From the NCBI GenBank assembly GCA_023213315.1, contig JAKCPI010016737.1, forward strand, positions 62,001-126,000: 64,000 nt of DNA, given 5' to 3'. Shown one piece after another: positions 1 through 13,000 of this stretch. The stretch is from Euborellia annulipes (lineage: Eukaryota > Arthropoda > Insecta > Dermaptera > Anisolabididae). A program made the position numbers and the translations under genes. A model generated the notes under the pieces. The model had not been told where the DNA came from. It did not search any database and saw only the letters and a list, made by a program, of their open reading frames with translations. Position 1 is the stretch's first letter. Each line of letters begins with the position of its first letter.

Positions 1-911
1 AAAATGTGGTCTATAATTAAAAACTTCCATATTAATTCTTTTGATGATGATGTTTTAACATCAACAAAATAAAACTCTTTTTAAACTAAAACTAGTGTTT
101 ACTTTTAATTATTATTAAATTATTTTAATTTTATATTTTTTTTCTATAACTCAATACAAAATTGAACGATTTTTATGGTTGGATTAAATTTTAATCGAAA
201 TAATGAGAAATTCTTTAAAATAAAATACTAGATATTTCCTTATTACTTAACTATAACATTCTTTTGTCTAATTTAAATATATGATTATCTAGGTAGAAAG
301 AATCATGTCATCTTAACACCTTTATTAATTTTTTTCTAAAATACTAATTTATTAAAGTTGGGAACTTATAAATTAGAATATTGCATGAGTAGTTTATGTC
401 TATTTAATTTCCTTTCTAGTATTTATCAATTAAACTCACACATTAAACCCCTTATAAATTAGCTACCCTTTTATCAATAAAATAATTTTGTATTATTCAC
501 AAACTTTCTAAATAGATAAACATTAAACTTTCTCAACACACTAACTTAGCTACAGCGTGAACTAATTTAGAATTTGAAAAATATTCTATTTAATATTTCT
601 AGGATGCTTGAGTATTCGTTTCTCTTTCATTTAATTCATGTAATTACATTGATCGACCTGTATATGATCCTAATGATAAACCCGCACCCTTCGACCGCAT
701 GTTTATATTTATTTTTTTTTTGTGTTTTCAGCTTGACTTACAGCTGGCGTATGCATTATCTGTGTTTTTGTCCTGTCTTTAGTCTAGCTCCTAAATATGC
801 TTGACTTTTCATGTTTTTTTAGTGCATTCATTCATCGTTCAAAATTCGCCTGTCAACTAACATTTGTTATTTTATATATATTTTAATTAATTGATTATTT
901 TTCCGTTACAG
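1..911. other. AT-rich non-coding sequence upstream of the first X11 exon
   Basis: No coding similarity or repeat structure is seen here. Short open frames are low-complexity and leucine/phenylalanine rich, as expected from T-rich DNA. It is probably intron or 5' flank of the X11/Mint gene whose N-terminal exons are not identified in the window. Confidence 0.4.
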
Positions 912-951
912 GATAAAGAAAATACTAAACGCAAGGGCCGAAATAAAGAAG
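912..951 (+). CDS. Candidate 40-nt exon of X11/Mint upstream of the PTB domain
   Basis: A good acceptor (pyrimidine-rich, ending TTACAG) precedes and a GTAATT donor follows this 40-nt stretch. It reads DKENTKRKGRNKE plus one base. That leftover base joins in phase with the two leading bases of the PTB exon at 4037, making a valine codon, so splicing would keep the frame. The encoded peptide is basic and not conserved enough to identify. It could also be fortuitous, since the two sites are 3 kb apart. Confidence 0.4.
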
Positions 952-3513
952 GTAATTTTTGTTGAATTTATCTTCTGTTCATTCTTAATTATATTTTTTT
1001 AAATATTATTAATATAATAAAATAGAGTAGTCCAAAAGATGAATTGTGAATATTCTTAAAAATTTTCATTTATCTATAAATATTTTCTCCAATGAGAAAG
1101 GGAAAAACTTTTTGTTGGATTAGGACTTCTAAAGCCTGCCATACACGTGGAGGGCGTCCTCAAAGAAAATACCTCAAGGATTTCCTTAGCAATTTCAGGG
1201 ACATATTTCCGAAGAGGCGGACTAGGCGCGCGCCTAGGGCGGCAAATTTTAAGGAAAATTTGTGAAAAAACTGCTTATTTATATAAATGAAGAGAAAAAT
1301 TGACAGAATTCCGGCCTTAAGGAAAATTTTATTGATTTTCAATCGGGATTTTTGGACCTCAAGTCCGCCACCATACACGTTTGAGGAATTCCTCAAGGCG
1401 TGTACTAATCAGCCCGGGCCTTGAAGAAATGCTGTATGGCAGTCAAGGATTTCTCGACTGTATAAGACTGAACGCTACTAGAATTATATTTCCCTATTGA
1501 AATATTCGAATAAAATAAACAATAAGTTTTATTTGAAAATATTTCACATAATTTAAATTTTGTCAAGCTATGGAAAATTTATGATATTCGTGACTGCCCT
1601 AGAGCTCGACTATTCAGATTCATATGGGCTAAAAATAATCAGTTATATTGAGTTGGGAAGAATGAAACCAGCTTTTAGTGGAAGGCAGGGTTTGATTAGA
1701 GTGTAAAAAATAATCCCACTAAAAAATATGTAAATTAGGTATATGAGATGGAAGTCGGAGAATGAAATCAGCTTTTCTCCAAGGCATAGCCTAATTAAAT
1801 TAAAAGATTAAAGTATAAAGGTGTTCGACTAAAAGCTGGTTTCATTCCTCCCAATTCCAATCTCATATACCCAGCATCCAATCTAATTTACACATTTTTT
1901 AGGCTGGCCAGGGGAATGATATATCTTCAAATAAATCAAAAGAGGAAATAATCAAATTTCTTAAATTTTTTTTTAAGATTGATAATTTTTTTCAATTCAT
2001 CTTTTCTTTTTGAAGCAAATAAATAACTCACTAACCACTTATTTTACCACTTATTATTATTTTATTTTTATTTCTATTTTCATTCTATTTAATTAAATTT
2101 TATAACTAAATTTATTTTATTAAATCTTGAATTAATCAATATTTCAAAAGGGTTGAATTTTTATACTAATAATTAACAAAATTGCTTTTCTAAATAAATC
2201 TAGTCATCTTTAAAGCTTGATTGTAAATATGGAGGAATTAAATCACACTAATATATTCTTAATAAATTCAACTTTTACTTTTCTATTTTATAAAGATGCA
2301 AGCTTTCTTTTCAGGATCTAATATCATTTGTTCATTCACTAGTATAAGAGAAGCTTAACTTCATATCATCGACAAGTAATTGTTGAAATTATTATAAGTT
2401 GGTGTGATAATTCTCTCTCTCGTTTATTTTATAATTCTCATTCTATTTTAACAATTATAGATTTTTTTCTTGAACTAACTCTTTAAAAAGCGACCTTTTT
2501 GCATTTCTGGTTCCATTGGCTCACCATGCTAACACTGCAACATTAAATCCCAACTTGACATCGCTTGTTTTTATTTTTGACTGAGATTTGTGTCGGTTTG
2601 ATTTTCTTGCGCACACTCTGGCACCGAACGCACGCTTCCACGACGTCGCGTGCTCTTCTCCGTCTTCTCCTCTGGTAAGTCCTTTTTCCTCTTTCATCAT
2701 TTCCTCATTTCTCCATCCAATTTCAAATATTTTCATAAAGATAAACAAAAGCCAAAAATATAAAACCATTATCAATATTTTAAGTACCTAGCCTGTGACG
2801 ATGTCAATATTAATACCCTCCGATCTCAAGCCTTATGAGAAAAATATACAACAAAAGTAAAAGAGTCGTGAAGATATGCAACCATTATCTACAATAGATT
2901 GGATTCAATTTGGTTGCCTATCTTTTAGTCGTTTTTTAATATGTTTCGACATCCCCAGCACAGTGGTAGAATTCTTGTTTGCCTTTTGTGCTAGGAGTCA
3001 GGGATAGTCAACCTGTCTTATACAATTAAATAAAATTAATGAATTCATTGTTCACTTTTTATATGAATATTTTTTATTTTACAACAACTCAATTTAAGTC
3101 CGTCTCTGTGAATGAATAAATGGATTAGCTGCTTTACTGATTTTAGAGAAATTTATTAAGTAACTACTATATTTACGGAAATAGACCTCGTTTGATTTCA
3201 TTTGAAAAACAATTATGAGAGAAAGTAGTATAGAATTTAGTTTTCATTCTTCGATTCACCTTATAAGAAGATAATAATTGACTAGAGATCTTTATATGAA
3301 AAAGGACATTGATTGCAAAGGTTTATTTACTTGGAAACACTATTCATATTTTAAAAATTGCAAATAAAATTCAATTATTTATTCTTGGATGAAGAGATGT
3401 GGCTTTTGAGTTAATTGTGATGAAATCGGAAGAAATAACAAGACTTAATTACATTTAAATTTTGCCTTTTTGTTGTCCTTTCTCGTCTATTTTTTGTCAT
3501 CATTCATACAAAA
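952..3513. other. Putative X11 intron with minor inverted repeats
   Basis: Mostly AT-rich non-coding sequence. About 1120-1450 is a GC-richer patch with related sequences near its ends (CCATACACGT occurs on both sides), probably an old repeat. About 1655-1682 and 1828-1855 form an inverted repeat (GAATGAAACCAGCTTTTAGT and its complement). No coding similarity is seen. Confidence 0.35.
2567..2672 (+). other. Possible alternative 5' exon ending at a strong donor
   Basis: A locally GC-richer stretch ends in a consensus donor (CTCTG followed by GTAAGT at 2673). It lies upstream of the PTB exon, where an internal promoter or 5'UTR exon could sit. No conserved peptide is seen, so this rests only on composition and the splice site. 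Confidence 0.15.
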
Positions 3514-3515
3514 TA

Positions 3516-3786
3516 CCATCTATTGCAAAAGTATTGAGACTAAAGTTCGGTAGTTAGGCAACCCAAATGGCACACACTAACTAAAGCTTTCTATCCTGTG
3601 CGAGAAATAAACCTTTTTCAAAGCAGACAATAGGCCGAACGGCAAAAACCGTTAAAAAGAGTCTTTCTACCTATTGCCTTCTTTGAAAAAGTTATTTCTC
3701 ACACAGACAAGAAAGCTTTAGTGTGCGTGTGCCATTTGGGCTGCCTAACTACCGGGCTTTGGTTTCAATACTATTGCAATAGATGG
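3516..3786. mobile_element. MITE with long terminal inverted repeats and TA target duplication
   Basis: The ends are inverted copies: CCATCTATTGCAA..AGTATTGAGACTAAAG on the left is answered by its complement on the right. They are followed inwards by GTAGTTAGGCA..CCCAAATGGCACAC. Both sides are flanked by TA (3514-3515 and 3787-3788), as for Tc1/mariner-type elements. The arms are roughly 130 bp, so almost the whole element can fold into one hairpin. A second copy lies at 16008-16287. Confidence 0.75.
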
Positions 3787-4036
3787 TACATAATTTTTGC
3801 TTTCTCCTGCACCTTTACCAGACAAGGGTATTGCACTCACTTTTTTTTGTCCATAACATATTAAACTCAAATAAATATTTCTATTAATAATTTTAGCTTT
3901 TGTTTATCTTAAACCATTTTTACCTTTTTTTTCGTTATTCTTAATACACTTTCTAATTTGTATAAACTTAAATTTTTTATATCGATCATATCTTCAATAT
4001 GTTTGAAAGCTCCATTTGATTCTTTATTTTTTCTAG

Positions 4037-7000
4037 TGATGATCCATGAACCTGCAGTATTAATTGAAGGAGTTTTATTCCGCGCACGTTATCTCGGTTC
4101 AACTCAACTCGTATGTGAAGGTCAACCTACAAAAACCACGAGAATGCTTCAGGCTGAAGAAGCCGTCTCTCGAATTAAGGTAATTAGACTAACGCAGCTG
4201 TTATTATTTTTTGTTTTGTTTAAAATACCAAAATCTCTTTCCTATCGCCGCCGTTGCCACCGTCAGACTGCACGCCCTCCATTTGCTTGCAGATGCTTGA
4301 TTTCTTTTGGCTACCTTACATACAAAAATATCCCCCTCCAATTTTTTGCATTTTTATTAAATTGTCGTATTTTACCTTGCTTCCTGCATTATCAGTATAT
4401 ATTATTCAGCTTTTTGTTTTTTTTATATTTCAATAGGGGTTCTTCTTATTCAAACCCTTAATATTTTTGTAGAAATTTAAAGAATTTATTCTGAACCTTT
4501 TTTTTTTTTTTGATGTTATGTAAAGCAAGAAGGAAAGATTGCACTGGCCGTCCATGTCTCCGTTCGCAGTGGTTCGTATCCCCAATATTCCATTTTGTTT
4601 ATTCCTATCGTTCAGGTTTTTTATGGAACTCAATCGATTTGGCTGGATGGAACTCAGGAGCTCTATCTCTCTCTATCTGTCTATCTTACTTTCTCTATTT
4701 TCTTCTTCTCTTCTTCTCACAACACCTTTGATTGATTATTCGATGTGGCACCCGCTTCCTGTGATTGGTTGGTTGCCTGCCGTGGACAGTTCAAATATTG
4801 ATATATATATATATATAAATATAATTTTTTATATTTACATGTTTGGATCAAAATTATGTTATTGTTCTTTGTTGTTTCATCTGCCGTCCCATTTAGTTTT
4901 ACCTACTCTTACTAAGGTTCTGATCCAGAGCTCACAAGTAAATATTCTTTTATTAATATTTATTTATTTCATTATTTCAGGCATTGCTTTATCTTTTGCT
5001 TTTCTCCTTGAAATAAAAGTCTATCCTGTTGAAGATGTTGTTTATGTTTGTAGGACCAATGGTAAAGTGGAGATGTTATGTTTTTTTTTTGTGTCTGAAA
5101 TAGTATGAAATTAATAAATCTCATTTCGCTCTTCTTTTAGCTATAGTAATTTAAGGGCTTCAAGAGGGCACATTGAATTTTAGTCCGAAACTACTGTTTT
5201 TTAAATGATTTAAATTCGTGAGCATTTTACATAATAGAATGCTTTTTTTAATTACTATTAATTAAAAAAATATTTTTTTTTATATTTATAGAAAATGCAA
5301 AAAACGTTCTATTATGAAAATTGTGATTTTTTTTTAATCTAAAAATGTAAAAATCATTAATATTCAACCTATAATAATTAAATAAAATGTGACCAAAGTA
5401 AAAAATAAATTTCTTATTTATTTAAAAATTAACGTCCAAATAGTTCAACATTCTTGCACAAGATGGCAGGCTAGTCTGACAGCCGGTATTATCAGATCAC
5501 TTATAAGTCTATATTCATATATTTTTATGCTGTTATAAATGATATATAATATATAATAATATTTTCTCATTATTAAAAGATCAACGAAAATTAAACTTAT
5601 CACTTCCATCCTGCTATCTGTTGGCAAATCTTCGTAATAGTAGTTTTTGGCTAAATTTTTAAGACCGCTAACGCCATCTTATCGGCAAAAACATGCGAAC
5701 AGCTTGCCTCCTGAAGCCCCTTAAATGTACTGCATTTTTTTTCTCTTCAATTTTATTACTTTCTCTTTTTTTTATTCTAAACTTCGTGAGCTCTGATATG
5801 TTTTGCATTTATATATGTATATAAAACTTTTATCTTTGAACTCTCATTTTTTTTTTTTATTAAAAACTATTCTATCTCTCTATTTATATTTTCATATATT
5901 TATATATATAAATAGATAAATATTTTCCTCTTCATCAACGCTTCGCGCAACACAAAAGCACAACTGTCTGTGTTTTGATTTTTTTTTTTTCTTTTTTAAG
6001 CTATCGATATTTTTTTTTTCTTTATCATTCACTTCACTATCACTTAGTGCCTTAGGGCATCTCACTCGCCGAAAATGTACTCACTCTTAGACGACAGATG
6101 AACAACTTAAAAAAATATTTTTAAATTTATTTAATGATCCAAAATATTAATATGGGTTATTCAGTGCCGCCTTTCAATTCTTACTATGTTAGACTTATTT
6201 ACAATTAAAAAAATTTTTCTTATTAATGAAATCACTTTAAATAAATTAAATAGCAGCTTTAATAATATAAAGCACGCCTTTTATGGTTCTAGAATAGAAT
6301 AGCTCATATTTTTAGAATTATGCTTGCTATTTGTTTAGCATAGTAAGTCGGCACGAAAAAATCAAAATATTTATTAAAAGATAAAATAAATTTAAAAAAT
6401 AAATAATTAATTTATTTTATTTTAAAGTACATTTTTATATCATTTTAAAAAGGTAACCAAAATATATATATTAGAAAAAGAAAATTTAAAAAAAATAAAT
6501 TAATTAATCATTTTTATAGGATCTTTGAATTCTCGAAATTTTAAGAGCTCTAAAGAGAGAATATAAATATTTTTTTTTTTAAATTTGCGTCATTGTTTAT
6601 TCTATTGATAAGCTGAAAAAACAAACTTTCTGCATGCAATTATAATAAGAAAAAAATTCCCACTTATAATAAATACACAAACTATATTTACATTATACAT
6701 TTAGCTTTATAAAAGTGATTTGTAAGTTATTAGAGTTTATACTTACCATTGAAATACTTCGCAATTCTTCATTTTTTAATGGTATTTTTTAAAATTAAAA
6801 ATTATATACTAGTCAAAACTAACAACGCGCAAAATATAACAACTTTGAAAAAATATAGAACATTTTGTTAAGGGTAATGTAAAAGCTCTCTATACATGCA
6901 TGCTTGTCAATTATTTGTATAATAAAATTTTGTCATTTCCCGGATACATATCAATAAAAGCTATAAGACTGAAGAAGAGCTTTATAAACTTAGTTGAATA

Positions 7001-10000
7001 GTCCTTTTTTTTGTCAGCTATTTAAAATATATAATATTAAATAAATAGATTAGCATTGGTGGATTTATGCATAAGCGGAAGGGCTCGACGCCTCGACACC
7101 CCTCCCCCCGACTTACAATATAAAAATTGCTTGAAGTTGTGGCTGTGATGTGATTATAATAGAGGAATAGAGATATCAGCCAAATTGGAATGCTCGAGTT
7201 CAATAAAACTCCCAGAATAAGACGTTTCGGCCTGAATTTATTTGCTATCTTCAATTATACACATAATGCAAAGTGCACATGTGATTCCAATTTGGCTGAT
7301 ATCTTCATCCCTCTATTATAATTATAATATAAAATATATATTTTTATTAGAAATGCCAAAAATTAATATTCTCTTTTGTTCCATTATTCATAAATTCTAT
7401 TTTTCTAACTTAATATTAATAATTTAAAGGGCCAAGAAAAAACGCAAACTTGTTGGGTCCCATAATGCCTAAATCCGCCACTATAGATTAGCTTATTATT
7501 TTATAATATTTAACTTTGGATAGAAACAGTTCATTTGAGGATACTGAACCATTACACAGTGGTAGAGTACTTGTCCTGGGGGACAGGGCTCCCCCAAACT
7601 ACAAATATTTACTAGTTGTTTCTTGATGGCTGGATATTATGATATGAAGATGCGTTACAAGGGCAGCCAAGGCGAAAAATAAAACAAAAATCTATTTTTT
7701 GTCGACGTTTCGAGTGCCGATCGCACTCTTCATCAGGACAAAAATGATGTCAATTCGTCAGGTTATTTGACATGGCAGTGTAGCAACGTTTTAACCAACC
7801 CGGTTCGAAATTTCGACCTCGAAATACTAGAGTCTTCAAGTAAATGTAAATTGGTTAAACCGTTGCTACACTGCCATGTCAAATAACCTGACGAATTGAC
7901 ATCATTTTTGTCCTGATGAAGAGTGCGATCGGCACTCGAAACGTCGACAAAAATGGATTTTTGTTTTATTTTTCGCCTTGGCTGCCCTTGTAACGCATCC
8001 TCATACAAATATTTATTTCAATTGAATTGGCTATTAATCAATTGAAATAAATAGGGACGGGATTTTCGTGCCTAGGGTGCCGGGTTCGCTTCCCGCCCCA
8101 AGCGAAAAAAATTTATTTCATTTGAATTGACTTCCAATCATTTGAAAATAAATAGGGATGCACAGATTCCGAAAAAGACCTTAAAAAACCTAATTTGAGG
8201 TAATAATTACTTTATTAATGTTAAAAAATAAGACACTATATGTTGTGGTTTAATTTTTTAAGTGGAATTTTTTGTGAAAATTATAATCATATTCTTGGAT
8301 ATCATTATTGTTGATTAAATCAAGCCTAAAAAAATTGTTTTTATATTACTTTCTAAAACGTTTCAAAAATTTCATTTCGGCTTAAGATTTTCTTTTTCTG
8401 GTTACCTTAACGAATTCGATGATAGGTTTGAATGATAAAAAAAAAAAGAAAGAAACGAAAGGGGGCTGGCACCCGGGGATGTCCATGTGCAGGAGGCAGG
8501 CAACCATCAAATGCAATTGGCTGGCGGCGGCGGCGGTGGCGAGAAGCCGCTCTCTTGCGCCGCCGCCGCCGTCGACGCCGACGGGAACGGACCCAGGGCC
8601 CAAGTCTCTGCCACCGCCGCCGCTGCCGCCGCCGCCGCTGCTGCCTCGGGCACCGTTTTCAGGCTCCGGTACTTGGGCTCAGTCGAAGTCGATGAGGAGG
8701 GCGGGAGGAAACGGCGAAAACGGCTCAAGAAGCATATGGTCGAGGAGGCCGTAACCAAATTGAAGGTGTGTCCGTCCCCTCGCCGGTTACACTTTCCTCA
8801 AATTAATCAACAAACATCCTTTTTTTTTTTATTTTCAGAAAAATACACTTCATCTTCAAAATTAAATATCATGCGGTAGGATTCCACTTTTTTTAGGGGA
8901 ATCGATTTTCGCTTAAATATTTTTAGGATTATCGCCCCATGAAGTTAAACAAACAAATCTGGCTTACCAAAATTATTCAAATTTAATTAGAGAAAATTTT
9001 GAGTAAAGAGAAAAATCTAAAATTTTAAAAGGGTAAAGAGATCACTTAGTCCTTATCGGTCCGTGCTTTAAAAAAGATTCAAAAACGTATGCCTAATACC
9101 CAGATAGCACAGTACGTCTTATGTACGTACATAAGACGAATTGTGCGTCTTATGTACGTACATAAGACGAATTGTGCGTCTTATGTACGTACATAAGACG
9201 TACTATGCTATCTGGGTATTTAAAAATATATTTCAAGAAAGTTTAAAACTTTTTAGAAATTTTATATACGTAAATAATTAACTAAATGCGTTAAAACTTG
9301 TTTAAAGCCCCGGGCAAAGTAAAACTCCTGTTTAAGGTAATTGTTTCATGGTGGATCATAATTTTAATTAAATTATTTTTCAGCCTAATTAAATAATTTG
9401 CATATTTTAATTTTAAAAAAATGAACACTATAGTGTTCATTTTTTTAAAATTAAATATATTGGACAGAAAAGTGGGGTCCTACCTTATTTTTATTAATCA
9501 GAAAAGATTAAGAAAGTTACCTCAATTTACTTCTCGAATTACCTTAAAACTCTTCGCATATTCTCTACTTGAAAATATCTTCTTTCTACTTTCTTAATTT
9601 CTTAAATAAATACTTTTTTCACTCTTTTTATGAACTTTCTTTTATCTTTTGCTCTGGTATTTTTTAATCAAATATTTTTCTCTACAAAATGTTCCCTATG
9701 AGGTGGCTGTCTGCAGATCAGAATTGTGGGCAAGGTGAGGAAACGTTTCGACTTTAATCGGAGGATGCCATCATTACTCACTGAGAGATCAATGGGTTTA
9801 ATAATGAGTTGTACAATAAAATCCTAAATATAAGGGTGTTCCAAAAAGATAAGTTTTAAAGGCGCCCATTCGTCTGACACTCCAGAATAGTGACGTCTTG
9901 GGAAATTAATTAATTATTTAGGCAGATGAGGCTATTAAAAGCTAACAATGTGTTATTTCGTTTTTTTACAGTTATGGCTGTGCCACAACAACAAGCTTTT

Positions 10001-13000
10001 TGTGTTTGCGAATTCGCCAGAATTCAATCTGTAGCAATATTTTAGTCTAAAATATTGAACAGAACTTTTGAAGGTTGACATGTCATTCTATCTCGGGTCT
10101 ATCTGCAATTGAAAGCAGTTTTGCCCCAGTGCAAACATTGTCCACTCAGGCAACATTCTTAGCTGAAATCTAGTGCTTTTACCTTTGCAGATAAACTGAA
10201 ATTTCCAGTGCCATCAATGGATGTTATTATCATTCAGTCTCATAATTTCAACTAAATGCTTGCCTGCTCATTCTTTAGTAACAACAGAGTTTAGTTTAGT
10301 TCTGGCGATTTTCGACATATGCATACCCACAACTGTACACAAAAGTAATTGAAATAACACGTTGTTACTATTTTGTTAATACCACCATCTTCCGATAACG
10401 AAAATTAGATTAATTTCTTAAGACGTCATTATATTGTTCTCCGGACTCAGATGAATGGGCTTCAAGCCACATCTTGCTGCGATCTTCTTTTGATGACACT
10501 TTATTAACAACTCATTGGAAACACATTGAAATTATTACACTTTCAGAAGTGTGGAATCGCAGAGAGGAGAATCAAACCACCCTCTTCTTCTTTCTCAATA
10601 CTTCAATTTATTGCAAATATTTCGGCTCTTGCACAGTGGATATCTTCAAGGCATTTATGAATTTTTGAGAGAGATTGTCCAAATTATAAAATAATACATT
10701 CAGAAAATTTAGTGCGCATGAACTTTGTCGTTTTTTACCACAATATCATGTACGCACTGAAGATGGCCCCTTTAAAGGAGCCGAAATATTTGCAATAAAT
10801 TGAAGTAGTGGTGAGAGAGAAAAAGTGGCTGGTTTTATTCACCTTATCTTCCCAATTATTATTCTTTCTACTATGGTATTATCTAATTCAAGTCGAAAGA
10901 TTTCACTCATTGAGAGGTTTATTTCGATAGAGACTATCTCACTGGCTGATTTCCTCACCTTTTACACAATTTTAAAAATATTTTCGTAGGATACGCCAAA
11001 TACGAAGTGCATATTAATTATTTAAATTAAATTCATAAGTGAAGATATTTTTAATGATTAAAATATTTAAACTATCAGATTTTTATCAATTTCAAGCAAG
11101 ACTTCCATTGGCGCCTCCTATTATCGATTTCCAATTTCCTTTTTGCGAAAATAATTTTTTAATAAATTTAGAAATAATTATTATATATTTAAAAACAAAA
11201 TTAGTTGATATCAATGAAATTTTTTATAAATTTTTTTTTTGAATCGGTGGCAACGGCAAATCTCCATTCATTTTATTTATATTTTTTCGTACAATATTTT
11301 CAAAGATAATTATGAATAATCCGGAAATGCTTTAGTAAGTTTTCTTGCTTATCATTTCCTCTTGATAAACAAATTAATCGTATTTTTGCGCCTTTTTTAT
11401 GCTGCTTGGTTTCCTGTAGGCCCTGGTAAGTCCTGATTTTTTTTTATATTGATAATTTTAAATGCTAGTGAATCCTTTTACTTACCCATATTATATTATG
11501 AGTAATAAGAATTCAAATTCAGCTTCGTAGCGATGTGTAAACATGAACACCACGGGCCCGTTGGATGGGATCACAAGTAAAACAGCAAATATGCGGAGAA
11601 TGCAGCTCCCAAATAGCTATTGGGACGGGACAGTATATACTCGTTTTGTTTATAGTTCAATTCGGGGAAATTAATGTCCAGAGAATGGTATTAGGTTCGT
11701 TCTGTTTATCTTTTCACCTCTGTGGTGAGGCTTTGAAAATAATTGAATATTTAAAAAAAAACAACAATTGTTTATTCATTGTAATTTTCAAGGGAAATAG
11801 TTTTTTTTTCTGGAGAGGGGAATTGTAAAGAGATTTATATTCCTATTTATCTAATGATCTGCCTATGAAAAATTGAAAATAATAAGAAATGTGGGTCAGA
11901 AGAGAGAAATTTTTTTTGCTAATGTTTTCTGACTGTATAATGGACCAAATTTTCTTAATAAACATTTTATATGACCTACTCCCTTAGAGGTCCCCCGTGG
12001 AGTTTTTTTATTCTAGTCCTTAAATCCTCTTAACATTTGACTCATCCCACTCGTTGACTTTTAATTTATATGAACGGAAGAGATTTTTTGCACGCATTCA
12101 ATAATTAAAAGAATGTAATGTCTAATAATAATATCAATATAAACTTATAATGTGTAGTATATATATATATATATTTGAATGACGTACGTATTTTGGCATC
12201 TGATGATGTTATTTTTTTCAAGTTTAGAAGAACCCCCATTAATCATGATACTGTATGGATTATATTATTTAATCAGTGTAAAAGTATTAGTAATAGTTTA
12301 ATAATATATGTATATTTTATTGAATTTATTTCAAAAAACTTTCTTCATTTATATGTTGTTGTTTTAGGCTCCAGAAGGAGAAACACAACCCAGTACAGAG
12401 GTAGATTTATTCATATCCACGGAAAAAATTATGGTTCTTAATACAGATTTAAAGGTAATTATAATTAATCTTTAAATCCTTAGTGATATTTTCAATAATA
12501 GAAAAATAATTTTCTTAAATTTAGGAAATTATGATGGACCACGCTCTGAGAACCATCTCCTATATAGCCGACATTGGAGATCTCGTTGTTCTTATGGCCC
12601 GAAGAAGATTTGTTCCACACGATGTAGATGAGCCAGCGAAATTGAGCCGAGCTCCAAAAATGATATGCCATGTCTTTGAATCAGAAGAGGTATTATATCA
12701 AATTTAAAAAAAGAAATATCAAAATAAAATAATAATTAATAAAATAATATCTGAACCATGTTTAGCCTGGTCTTAAACAAAAATGTTTTTAATTGTTAAT
12801 TTTTTTTAACTGTTGGATATTTTCAAACAATTGTTACAAACACAATAACTGATCATTCATCACATCGTCTTATTGTAAGAATATAGAGGAATCACACAAC
12901 CAATGTAATATATATATATATATAAATCTGTTGATATTTAATTTCCATGAGAATTTTCGGACAGTAAAAGATAATCCTACTATTGAGGAGGATAAAGTTA

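Larger units (their letters stand above)
7642..8006. mobile_element. Foldback element with a hammerhead ribozyme in each arm
   Basis: Two arms of about 145 bp are inverted copies of one another (outer boundary GATGCGTTACAAGGGCAGCC and its complement) around a unique core at about 7795-7860. Each arm holds one hammerhead motif, on opposite strands (7696-7746 minus, 7903-7955 plus). No protein-coding part is present, so it is non-autonomous. Penelope-like retroelements are the known class that carries such minimal hammerheads in inverted partial copies. Confidence 0.75.

Noticed and set aside
4539..5108. 189-codon open frame in the X11 intron
   Set aside because: Low-complexity hydrophobic translation of T-rich DNA, without conserved motifs; lies inside an intron.
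8419..8758. Other-frame and minus-strand open frames over the GC-rich exon
   Set aside because: Proline/arginine/alanine-rich shadows caused by GC-rich composition; only the frame from 8487 has PTB similarity and a phase-matched donor.
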